From the NCBI GenBank assembly GCA_964058845.1, contig CAXKVR010000091.1:186001-250000 (forward strand): DNA of 64,000 nt, in the 5' to 3' direction. The DNA comes from Carex sylvatica (taxonomy: Eukaryota > Streptophyta > Magnoliopsida > Poales > Cyperaceae). Below the pieces are notes generated by a model, which was not told the DNA's origin, ran no database searches, and saw nothing but the letters and a program-made list of their open reading frames with translations. Below are positions 54,346 through 64,000 of this stretch, one piece after another (position 1 is the stretch's first letter; each line of letters opens with the position of its first letter). The position numbers were made by a program, and so were the translations under genes.

Positions 54346-55130
54346 AATTCCAAAGGTAAGGTGAACTTGTGTGCATTTTTGGACCGCGGCAGACTTAATG
54401 CTACGATGGTAAAATGGTATGAGGATGTGTCTATCGAGTACATGTGTAAAGCATTGCATCAAGCTCGTAAGGAGTGCAAGAAATATATTCTCCTGCCATA
54501 CCACCAATCGTAGGCTACTTGTAACCTTAACTTATGTATTGTTCATCTTTCAATTAAAGAATTAGAAAAAGAAAATAAAAGTGAAATATAAAAAAAATAA
54601 AATTACACCATGAACCATAACAAACACTTGTGTCACTATTATATGCTGAAATATATATGTCACTAATTATAAGCTAAAGTACTGCCTTCTCCTCCCACAT
54701 GGGCCACTGGTATTTGATTGTGATTGTGCCACTTGAAAATATTGTTTTTATCATGGATTCTTTACGGCTCGGAGAAAAAATCACTGATCAGCAGTCCAAA
54801 CAAATCTGCACAAGTGTATCAAAGTAAGCAATAATAATTCACTTGGTTTGATTTTCTTTCAATTATAACAAATTATGAAATTGCTAATTACAGTCACTCA
54901 ATTTTGTAAGGACTTTTACGCAATATATTAAAGAGAAAGATTGCAAAGTGTGGGCAAGAACAAAAACTGATTGAACTGGAAGTGGCTCAATGTGAGCACA
55001 CTATAATTTTATAATTTCATATTTAATTTGTTCCAAAAATTATTGTTATTCTAACATAGGCCACTGAATATAAATTTCAGTGCCTGTAACAAGAGGCCGG
55101 TTGGGAATGCGGTTATTACACGATGATTTA
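54346..55130 (+). pseudogene. Ulp1-like (C48) cysteine protease remnant of the CACTA element
   Basis: Three exon-like pieces carry the Ulp1 pattern. First, 54346-54513 ends with a KKYILLPYHQ strand. Second, 54696-54823 has GHWYLIVIVPLENIVFIMDS, with the catalytic His and Asp spacing of C48 proteases, and ends at a GTAAGC donor. Third, 55099-55130 has GWECGYYTMIYMYY with the catalytic Cys. Stops lie between the second and third pieces and just before the Cys motif, so it is inactive. Ulp1-like domains are known passengers of plant CACTA and Mutator-like elements. Confidence 0.65.
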
Positions 55131-55625
55131 TATGTATTACTTTGTCACAAGCTTACAATTCAGATGGCCACAATATCTGGTATGTAATTCACATTAATTT
55201 GAAATTCATATGTTTGCCTTTACTTGTTCATATAATTACTATTGATTTCCACTAATATTTTATTCTACTAAATTTATTTTATTAGTAGCATTGTTATAAT
55301 TACCAATATTTATTTTTATAAAGCAAAATAGAGATGTAGTTGCTATATTATATTTTTGTAACTTATATATTTTAAAATTTTGAAGTATACATCAAAGACA
55401 AAGAGTTACTTCAAGAAGCAGATAGATGAATTTAGATGTATGTGCGCAAGATGGTTTCGATCCGAATTTTGTAAACCAGAATATGAATTTGTATAATTTA
55501 GTGTAACATGAATGTTGTATAATTTTATTTAGGGGTTTTGGTATTCTGATTTTTAAAATTCTCTATTTTGGGATTGATCTGATTTTAAATTGCTAGCAAA
55601 CTGGACGCAAGCCGAAAATAGAATA
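55131..55625. other. CACTA remnant, no further domain
   Basis: A short frame (KQIDEFRCMCARWFRSEFC) at about 55413-55490 may be the end of the protease gene. The rest is AT-rich. Confidence 0.35.
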
Positions 55626-55629
55626 AAAA

Positions 55630-56431
55630 TTGAAAAAAAAAGTTAGACCATTCTACACGGATATTTAACTAAAGCCCATGTAGAAAGATATTTAAAGAGC
55701 AAATAAAAATATAAGAGAGCTACACGGCTGTTAATGTAACAAGCCGTGTAGAAATAGTTATTCTACACGGATATTAAGATAGACGTACGTGTAGAAAGAG
55801 TGATCGTAAACGGCTGTTTATGTACAACTCTATGTAGTTCTCCATTAATTGTACATGGCCGTTTATGTAATAAGCCATGTAGAAATACTAATTGTACACG
55901 GATATTCTGATAGACGCACGTGTAGAAAGAGAGATCGTAAACGGCTGTTTATGTAAAACTCCATGTAGTTCTCCAATAATTGTACATGGTTTTTTATGTA
56001 ATACGCCGTGTAGAAATACTAATTGTACACGGATATTCAGATAGAAGCATGTGTAGAAAGAGTGATCATAAACGACTGTTTATGTAAAACTATGTGGTTC
56101 TCCTCTAATTGTACACGGATTTTTATGTAATAAGTTGTGTAGAAATACTAATTGTACACAGATGTTAATCTAAACGTCTGTGTAGAAAGAGTAATCGTAC
56201 ACGGTTGTTTATATTATAATTCTTGTAGCTTGGTTATGGAGAGCGCCACTTGGCAAGGAATTGTACACGGCTGTTTATGTAATAATCCGTGTAGCTCTCC
56301 ATAATTGTACACGGATAAATATCCATGTGTAATTTATTCAGGGATTTCTAAATCCTCGCACTATACACGGCAGAAAATCCGTATAGGTCTCCAATTTATG
56401 TCTGTGTGCAATCTCCATTTCTGTAGTAGTG
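55630..56431 (-). mobile_element. Right subterminal region and terminus of the decayed CACTA element
   Basis: Motifs such as TTGTACACGGATATT, AAGCCGTGTAGAAATA and AAACGGCTGTTTATGTAA alternate about 20 times. The region ends at 56431 with TTTCTGTAGTAGTG, the complement of CACTACTACAGAAA. This is the expected right end for the transposase remnants to its left. The left terminus was not found. Confidence 0.8.
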
Positions 56432-57985
56432 AATGATACCATAACTTGTAGCATTTTCGTTGACAGAAGAGGCAGTGATATTACAAGTTATCCGTGGCTA
56501 ACAAAGAGCGTTGACAAAAAAAAAAATCTCTCTCCAACGCATGCTTCACATGTAATTATTATTTACCCGTTGATAGAAGAGTGCTGGGTTTATTATATTA
56601 TGTAGCTTGGAGATTCTAAATTTCTCACCATAAATACAATTTCTTTACATCTTTACATTTTACAAAATATAAAGATTTAAATAATATGTAGCTAATTTAA
56701 TTAACACTATGTTTATACCATATGTGATTAAAATCAAACTATATTTTTGTAAGTTGTAGAGTCTAATTAATGAAAAAAAATATAACAATAATTAAAAAGA
56801 AATAAGTTGTATGAAGAATGAGATTCTGTTGATAAACCAATGACAACCAATTCAATTATTGTGAAAACAAAATGTTCTCCCTAATTTAGTTAGGTTGTTA
56901 GATGGCAACTTTCCACCTTACTCTAAAAAAATAAGTTTAGTTAGGTTATGTAATTAATTCATTCTAAAACCATCGACTTTTTAACTATTGACTTTTTAAC
57001 GTCCAGGTCCCACAAATGCTGATGTCCCTATTAGAAATCCAGACATGTATGAAGCATTATGCTTTTAGATGGCATGTCCCTTTCCCATGTCTTATTGAGT
57101 TTTTCCTTGTTTTTTTTTTCTAATATAAACAAGTCTTGACAGTGGCTTCCAAGTTGTATGTATTATATAAAACAATCCAGTACATGCATCCTCACCCACA
57201 AGGTAGGCACCCACTTACAGTCCACGTCTTATTGACTAATTATGTGTTGTCCTCTTGAGATGTCAAGAGGTTGATATACTTCGCTTATCAAGTTTAAGCT
57301 TTTAGTAAATATAAACCAAAATAGTAATTGTATCGGAAGAGCAGAACTTAATTTTTATGAACCATTAGTTTATTTGAAGATCAACTAGAAGATTGAAAAT
57401 AAAAAAGAAAGAGATGGATGTCAAGACATGTTTTATTCAATTTCTATAATTTAGATAACTACGCAAATTATGATTAAATTTCAAATAATAATGCTCAAAA
57501 GAAAATCCATAACTTGTGTGAGTGAAAAAATAAGTTTATATTAAGCCTTCTAAATAAGAAGGCCGGCTTGAAGTATATATTTAACATGTTGTAAATAATA
57601 AAATTAAATGTTAAATTATAAGGGACCAGTCATGAAACATTTACGATAAATGAAAGCTTTATGGAAACGGCATAATATGTAGATACCACATTTTAGGGAC
57701 TTTGATAAGAGAAAAGGTGCACGGCTTAATAGGTGATAGAAATAAAAAAAAAAATTAGGATTTTTCGTTTGTGGTTTTATTGGTAGATTAGGAGAAGGAA
57801 TTGTGAAGGCCATGGTAAAATTAAGAGATAAATTTCCGAAAGTGATATCTCATGAAAAATGTTACAATATATATATTGTTGGAGATTCGGGTGCATATAA
57901 ATGTATTAGCGTAACAAAATTAATCCTATCTAAACACATATATAATTCATGTATAAATTAGAGTTCAGATCATAATTTATCATTA
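56432..57985. other. Intergenic, nothing recognised
   Basis: AT-rich sequence with no gene or repeat end that I can support. Confidence 0.4.
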
Positions 57986-57989
57986 GATG

Positions 57990-58118
57990 TCGGGAGAAGT
58001 GCAGCCCCATGATACTTCCTCAAGTGATGCATGTTCACCTTGAAAGTAGAATATGTAATACTAATATAGGCAAATCTATCGGGAGATGTTCAGCCCCATG
58101 TTACTTGCTCAAGCGATG
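57990..58118. repeat. 89-bp tandem duplication, second unit split by the hAT element
   Basis: TCGGGAGAAGTGCAGCCCCA...GATGCATGTTCACCTTGAAA forms the first unit (57990-58078). The second starts at 58079 and is interrupted at CATGTTCA by the hAT insertion; it resumes at 59631 with CATGTTCACCTTGAAAATAG. The duplication is older than the insertion. Confidence 0.9.
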
Positions 58119-58551
58119 CATGTTCATAGGGGTGCTAATGAGCGGTAACTCGCTCAAAACTCGGCTCGGTCCATTCATTCTTCTATTAAAGCCCGACTCG
58201 ACTCGGCTCAATTTTGAAGAGTAAAGCCCGACTCGGCTCAGCCCAAACTCAGCTCAAACTCAATTAATTGTAATATATTTCAAAGGAAATGCATATTTGC
58301 ATTTTTTTTTTGCTACATTAATTTAAAGGGTAGTCTGCTTCCAACATATCTTAAAAGAAAAGTGGAGGCAGAAGAACCAACGAGCCATTACAAATTCAAA
58401 ATCTTGATTGATCTAAATAGAAGAATCTGATTCTAAAACACAAAAAGGTAAAGATAATATATGCTTAAGAAATTTCTTACAAATTGGGCCCTGTTACCCT
58501 TGTTATTAAAGCTCTACTGGTTACACCCTTTTCTATGCTTCCATTCCAACA

Positions 58552-58801
58552 ATGGCCAAACTATTAAAATTTATCACCTTCTTACTGGTCTCCAATATAT
58601 GCCTTCCTACTCCAGATATCAAAATTGAGGTAACATTGGTTGTGTGTAATTTCATAGTTTTTGAACTGGCACCACATGTAACTTAATAAATTGACTTTCT
58701 CATTTCAGTCATATGTGGCCTACTTGGGGGGTGCATCTGAGGTTAAAACACCAGAAGTACTACAAGCATCCCATTTGAAAATATTGTCATCCATTATTCC
58801 A
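58552..58801 (+). pseudogene. Captured subtilase N-terminus (signal peptide and propeptide start)
   Basis: Exon 58552-58629 encodes MAKLLKFITFLLVSNICLPT then PDIKIE, a signal-peptide-like sequence, and ends at GTAACA. Exon 58709-58801 follows a TTTCAG acceptor and encodes SYVAYLGGASEVKTPEVLQA then SHLKILSSIIP, the start of the I9 inhibitor propeptide of plant subtilisin-like proteases. The phases join. After this the frame runs into a stop at 58819. The catalytic domain is absent. It lies fully within the hAT element, so it is a captured fragment. Confidence 0.7.
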
Positions 58802-59257
58802 AGGCAATTAACTTGTTCTTAAATTGAGCACCAAGCTCATGAACTCAAATATAAACTTGGAGGCAGTAAACACAAATGGGCATGTAAGAACTCAAATATA
58901 AAAAAAAACTGGTACCGAACAGTTTTGAGTGAGCAAGAGCAAGCAAGAAAAAAAAACTAGTACCAAACTGATACGGGCTGGTGCTGGTACGAACTGTACC
59001 AATGCCAACTATTTGCAATTCGGTCCCTGACATTATAAGAGAGTGTACCAGTACCAATTTAAAACCAGTATGGACTGTACCAATTACCACACAACTAGTA
59101 CAAGTCTGTGATTCATACAAACAAGTAAATCAACAAAAACAATTCAAATTTGGGTTCACAATTTCAGCAAAAAATTCATGGTTCAGATTAGGATAGTACA
59201 GTCCGAATGGCAGAGAAAATAAGGGTTCAACCCAACATTCACAAGTTTCAGCCGCTC

Positions 59258-59261
<4 letters not shown>

Positions 59262-59293
<32 letters not shown>

Positions 59294-59322
59294 GAGAGGA
59301 GAGGAGAGGAGAGGAGAGGAGA
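59262..59322. repeat. (GA)n and (GAGAG)n tract
   Basis: GA dinucleotide repeats pass into GGAGA repeats. Read on the minus strand it is a CT-rich leader-like sequence. Confidence 0.9.
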
Positions 59323-59699
59323 GAGCGCACCTGGAAACTGGAGCGAGAGAGCAAATGGAGGCTGGAGACCGAGAGAGCGACGAAGCCACGGTCCACGGAG
59401 CTCAACAAGGAGAAGAGAAGGAGAACCGGAGAAGCGAAGCGAAGGAAGGGTTCGATCCAATGGGTAGCTCAGCTCGGATCGGGATCGAATCAACTCAATA
59501 AGAAAATGGAGATTTATTCTGAGTTCGGGCCGAGCTTGGGCTCAACTCGAATTGAGCTCAGCTCAATTTGACTCATTTAAAGAGTCCAGCTCAAAGCCCA
59601 CGAGCCAGCCCAGCTCATTTAGCAGGCCTACATGTTCACCTTGAAAATAGAATATGTAATACTAATATACACAAATTCTGTTTTTCCATTATAAGAAAT

Positions 59700-60242
59700 C
59701 TATCGTCTCTGTGCAACTTTGCTAGGGTTTTTTGGATGGGGCTCTTTGCGGCAATGAACATAAGACTACCAATACATATAGAGGTTGCACATGAAGTTTG
59801 ATGGAATAATAGGGTCACATTATCAAGGAAACAAAAGAAGAGATGGGATGGGGTATGGGTGGTGTGGCTTTGGTCATTGTGGAAAGAGAGGAATCGGAGG
59901 ATCTTCTCTCAGGAAAGAAAGCATACAAATAGATTAATTAATGAAACAACAGAAGAAGCTATTCTATGGTCAGCCCATTGTTATTAAAAGGAGAGTAAAG
60001 AATAGAATGGGAACGTACGATCATGGTCGATCATTCGTGGCTCTAATCAGTGTGTTATTTACGAGTTAAGTTTGTATAAAGTAGGATAAAAAAATTCTCG
60101 TTGGGAGATGTAAATAAACTTTTCTTATTCAATATATCGACAGCTGGCTACTGGCCAACTGTCCTTCAAAAAACAAAGAAGTCTATCGTCTCTGAATTGT
60201 TCTAGTCTTTCTATTGTGTAGACATTTCAGCGCGCCAACAAC
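59700..60242. other. Intergenic, nothing recognised
   Basis: No gene or element end was recognised between the hAT flank and the CACTA end at 60243. Confidence 0.4.
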
Positions 60243-60470
60243 CACTACTACAGGTTAATTAAACACGGTTAAAAATGGGGTTGTACATGGTTTAATAACT
60301 GTCTCTGCGGGCGTCATGTATGAAAGTGTTCGTAAAGTGTACATGGTTGTAGAACTGTTTACGTTTCTCCAAAAATAATGCCAATTTTTTCGCAAAAACA
60401 TTCATAAACAATTTTTAAGTTAAAACCGTGTATGAAAGCATCATTTATTTTGGTTGATTTGTAGGTCAAG
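60243..60470 (+). mobile_element. CACTA left terminus and subterminal repeats
   Basis: CACTACTACAGGTTAATTAA is followed by AACACGG, TTGTACATGG and CCGTGTATGAAAGC motifs in both orientations. The first 11 bases equal the complement of the right end at 56431, so it is the same or a related family, but this copy points away from it. Its own right end is not in the window or has been lost. Confidence 0.55.
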
Positions 60471-60671
60471 AAAGTAACATACATTCTTTGTGGACAAAGA
60501 GAAGGATAAGAGATGTGCATTTGCGAAAAGTGTAATATTAAAAACCTGTTTCGGTTGCAAGGGCTCCACAGGTTTCCTTCAAAGAGAGAGAGACGTGCAT
60601 TTCCACAGGTTTCCTTCAATATATTATTTTTACCTTTAGACTCATCCAATCCTTTCTTACTCACACTTATA

Positions 60672-60790
60672 GTTAGGGGTGCAAACGGATTTGATAGTGG
60701 TAAAATTATATCTACTATTCCTATGGATCGACACCCGACACTACTACACGGTATGATTATGCGCTTGTAATCTGACAGAGTAGAATTAGG
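60672..60790 (+). repeat. Fragment with the GGATCGACACCCGA phrase
   Basis: GGATCGACACCCGACACTAC, then ACGG and GCGCTTGTAATCTGA, is homologous to the 3' part of the TGATAA-family LTRs at 54218-54270. It is a short fragment preceded by AGGGGTGCAAACGG, a hAT-like end. Confidence 0.5.
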
Positions 60791-61047
60791 GTATGTATAT
60801 ATTTTATAAACTAAAAGTTAGTAAGTACCATTTTGGTCTATCATGGCCAGACCCTGCAGCCAGGCTTGGCCATAGGAAATTCCAAACTTGGAAACTAGGG
60901 CTGAAAGAAAGGCGGTTCACAGCACAACCGACTTGGTTGTGCGACCGCACAGGTGGTATGGAAGTGCACCCCTACATAAGGATGGGTCCCCATGGCACAA
61001 GACAAGATAATGAACAACTCAGATTTCTGAACATATGTTTTCTCTTT

Positions 61048-61141
61048 AGAAAATACAGAACTGAGTACCTTCTCTTGTTCTTCCACCATTAAAGAAAAGA
61101 GAGGAGAGATTTATTAAGGAAATTGGAGATGATCTCTCAAG
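61048..61141. repeat. 94-bp direct repeat, copy 1
   Basis: AGAAAATACAGAACTGAGTA to GATGATCTCTCAAG is repeated at 61319-61412 with one or two changes (271-bp offset). Confidence 0.9.
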
Positions 61142-61318
61142 AGCCACGTCTTGCTGTCTTGAAAGATATATTCCAGCCATGATCTCATCCAGGGGTCCAA
61201 CACTTACACCCCGGGGAATGAGAAATAGTTCCCCACCTTAACTCGATCCTTTGAGAGATCACCTACTGTCTCTGTGAGCGCAAGACAAGACTATTCCTGG
61301 ATGTTGGGTCACAAATTA

Positions 61319-61412
61319 AGAAAATACAGAACTGAGTACCATCTCTTGTTCTTCCACCATTAAATAAAAGAGAGGAGAGATTTATTAAGGAAATTGGAGA
61401 TGATCTCTCAAG
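61319..61412. repeat. 94-bp direct repeat, copy 2
   Basis: Second copy of 61048-61141. Confidence 0.9.
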
Positions 61413-62270
61413 GACCACTCTAGATATGGCGTAATTATTTGGCCTTTATGATTTCCCAACAAGTGATATCAGAGTCTTTATATTCCGAAGTACTAGGTCT
61501 TTTAAGATTTAGAGAGAATTTAAAATTAATTGATGATTTTTTGTTGATTTTTGTTGGATTTTTTCTGATTATTTTGATCTGAAAATTATGGTTTGGATAG
61601 CACAAAAATTGTTTCTGGTTAAGGTCCTGATTTCCCAGGTTTCGGTTATTAAGTTGATTATGTTTTGCTAGAAGATTTTCATTAGAAATTGCAAAATTAT
61701 GTTCAAAATTTGGTCCTGGAAGTATCGTAAGGCCGACCGTGCGGCCAGATAGGGCCGCACTAAATTTCGCAGCCATTAATTTAGCATTTTTCTGGGAAGT
61801 TACGGAATTATTGCTTTTTGGCAAAATTTATTTCCGATAAATTTTCTAAAACGAAATATACAGATTTGGAATTAAATTTATGAATTTGAAAAGTCATTAA
61901 GGTTCTTCCAAAATTAAACTCTCTCTAGATCATGGGTAAATTCAGCACTATATATGCAGTTTTTTCAGTTTTGTTTAAAATATTGGCCGAACAAAAATTT
62001 GTGCAGCCGCACGTTTTGAAATTTATAAACCCAAGTTAACATAGAGAAAAATAAATTTTTCTGAAAATTTGTGCTGCCGCACTAAATTTTCTTGGGCCGC
62101 ACAATTTATTTGGAAAAAAATTTTAAGTCCGAAATTTTTATGAGAATTTGTGTGGTCGCATAAATTTCACTTTGTCCGCACGGAAATTTTTCTGTGAAAC
62201 TAATTTTTCTTTTTTTGTGTGGCCGCACATAATTGACCTGGGCCGCACAAAACCTCTGGAAAATTTCTGA

Positions 62271-64000
62271 ATAGGTTTTGAAACTATAGTTATTGTGATG
62301 CAATTATATTTATTTAATTGCACATTTATTTTACAATTAAGGTATAAATCAAGATTCTTATAAAGGCACTAAAATTGTGTATGTACATTTAATTGAATTA
62401 ATTGAGTCATAATCGTACCCATATGTGCCTCTTTTCACATGGTTCATTTGAGTTCATTGTACAAAAGGATATTAAGTGTAATTTAATGGATGTGATCATT
62501 AATCGGCCCATAGGAAGATAATGGTTGTTGAACTTATTTGTACAATTCAGTGATATTAAAGTAAAGTGATGATTATTAGGTATTACATATGTCAATATTA
62601 TCAGCCTATAGAAAGGCATGTTGATGATATGTTATTGAATCATCATTACTTTATTATTGCTCCAAAATATCATAAGAAATTAGGTATTATGTTCTTTATT
62701 TCAGATTTAAATTTATGGTTGGCTTCTGGCATATGACGGTACTTAGGTTAAGGTTGAGAACTATCTCTTCTTGTTTGAGGTGTAAGTGTTTAACCCCTAG
62801 ATGAGATGTAATTGTTTGATCTCTAGATAAAGCATAATTGTTTCGCATTTATGATTCCCAATAGAGAAAGAGAATAGACATATATAGGAATCACTGATTC
62901 ACTTGCCATCCGAATGCCATATTTTATTGCTATTCCGATAGCCATAATAGGTGGAATTTCTTCGTTCCCACCTCATGGTAATCACAATCAAGCAAGCCAT
63001 TTTTAATTTTGTTCTCCGATTATTTTTGTGAAACCTCTCCACTCTGTCTCCAACTCTCCTCTCTACTTTGTCTCCAACTCTCCTCTCACTCTCTTCTCGT
63101 CGTTTCAATTTTGTTTTTATTGCTCGCTATCACCTTCCATTGTTGTGTTGTTGTTGGGTTAATGGTTTTTTATTTTCTATATTTCATATGCTCATTTTTT
63201 TTTCAAAATTACTGGCCAACAAAGAAATTTATTTTACAAGAGTATCTCAAATCCCTTTTCGTAATACTAGCTGATGAAATTTTCTTCTCTTTCCTTACTT
63301 TCATGACCCTCACTAATTTGCACATTTATTAATTAGGGCTCTAGAGATTTGGTGTGGATAGCACTCTATGAATGTTTTTGTTTGATGCATGAGGTTTTGC
63401 CATTGTTTGAAATTTTTTAAATGTCCAATTTGTCAATTTTAACATGAGGTTTTGTCACTGTTGGTTGTTTTACCTTTTTCTGAACAACCATAATTTCGAA
63501 ATTCATTGTGTACACATGGCTACATGGAAATTTTATTTCTTTGTATCAAAATGCTTTTTGACTCATGTAGTGTATTTTCAAAAATTGTTAAAAGTTGCAG
63601 AGGTCTGGAGCTCAGTCAGTTGGTTTTATGACATCAGATTTGGTGCCGAGCATATAGTGGTAGTGCAGTTTGCCTTTTTCTGTTGGCTGAGATTTGACGG
63701 ATGCTTAAAAATCATGATAAATAGAAATCAAGTGTAATGGTTGTTTGTCGGGATATAGTCTATCTGCGTGGGCAATTTGGGGTATGTCCAAGACATATAG
63801 CTAGGTTTTCAGTTTGGTTGCTTTTAGATTGTTTTCATACATGTTATGGTATCATGCTTAGGGGTAATTAAGGAAAAATAGTTAGTTTTTATTATGTTTT
63901 TAGATGATCTGTTATGTAAAGTTATTTTGTTTTTTATAGTTTTAGGGGTAGATTAGGAAAGGTGCTAGAATAGAAAAGTTTTTTATCATGCTGTCGTGAT
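62271..64000. other. Intergenic to window end, nothing recognised
   Basis: AT-rich, with a CT-rich stretch at 63030-63110 in which CTCTCCACTCTGTCTCCAA is repeated as a variant. Open frames here are short and show no recognised domain. Confidence 0.4.

Larger units (their letters stand above)
58127..59630. mobile_element. Non-autonomous hAT element carrying host gene pieces
   Basis: It starts TAGGGGTGCTAATGAGC and ends GCTCATTTAGCAGGCCTA. CATGTTCA flanks both sides (58119-58126 and 59631-59638), a perfect 8-bp hAT duplication. Both arms are rich in CTCGGCTC/GAGCTCAGCTC motifs. Inside are the first exons of a subtilase-like gene and, in the opposite orientation, a CT-rich leader-like region (59190-59500). 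No transposase was found. Confidence 0.9.
60840..62270 (+). mobile_element. Unclassified retroelement remnant
   Basis: It contains GC-rich inverted boxes (GGCCAGACC...GGCTTGGCC at 60845-60873; GTGCGGCC/GGCCGCAC at 61740-61758; GTGCAGCCGCAC, GTGCTGCCGCAC and GGGCCGCAC at 62002-62250) and a degenerate Met-tRNA-like primer site (GTGATATCAGAGTC at about 61463). A 94-bp direct repeat is at 61048 and 61319. A 225-bp part was copied to 26854-27078. No coding domain was recognised and the ends were not found. Confidence 0.45.

Noticed and set aside
59248..59493. Arg/Glu- or Ser/Leu-rich frames in the hAT element
   Set aside because: They are translations of GA/CT repeats.
61048..61412. TRIM-type mini retrotransposon with 94-bp LTRs
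   Set aside because: The repeats lack TG...CA ends, and no primer site or polypurine tract lies between them.

Overview
This is AT-rich nuclear DNA from a flowering plant. The evidence is a 15-exon gene with GT-AG introns, nested plant-type transposons (CACTA/En-Spm, hAT, Mutator-like, Ty3 and Ty1 LTR elements), initiator-Met-tRNA primer sites and many foldback MITEs. I cannot assign a species. No tRNA, rRNA or CRISPR locus was recognised.

Genes. Only one complete host gene is visible: a half-size ABCA (ATH-type) ABC transporter on the plus strand, 8403-13502, which I assembled into 15 exons coding for 962 residues. Upstream on the minus strand (3854-4810) is the 3' end of a ROCK1-like nucleotide-sugar transporter with a GC-AG intron and a duplicated splice acceptor. 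Two host-gene fragments lie elsewhere: the C-terminus of an RWDD1-like protein (19391-19672, minus) and the first two exons of a subtilase carried inside a hAT element (58552-58801).

Layout. 1-8280: repeats, a Mutator-like element and the transporter tail. 8286-13800: the ABCA gene with promoter and 3' UTR. 14031-21100: a hAT MITE, foldback elements, the RWDD1 fragment and a broken Ty1/copia gag. 21432-23938: six foldback elements end to end in TA/GA microsatellites. 23983-42047: an 18-kb nest in which an outer terminal-inverted-repeat element holds a CACTA element (26207-41442, TSD AAT), which holds a Ty3/gypsy locus (LTR 31289-33791, gag-pol 33945-37394, second LTR 38237-40864) with an anomalous internal duplication of its own flank. 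42073-45592: more foldback elements, a solo LTR of a second family (43466-45142, TSD GTAAT) and a CACTA end. 45992-56431: a decayed CACTA element with transposase and Ulp1-like protease remnants, broken up by a solo Ty3 LTR (48861-51394, TSD CAAAT) and two inverted LTR-like copies. 56432-64000: a Pack-hAT element (58127-59630, TSD CATGTTCA), a CACTA left end and a retroelement remnant.

The most unusual pattern is that LTRs of two unrelated families carry arrays of short GC-rich near-palindromes in repeat units of about 70-100 bp. The array sequence and its position differ between members of one family, while members of different families share an array type, as if arrays were exchangeable modules. 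A second pattern is a superfamily of foldback elements that share a common arm core but have different outer ends and sit in TA microsatellites. All exon structures and alignments here were made by eye.
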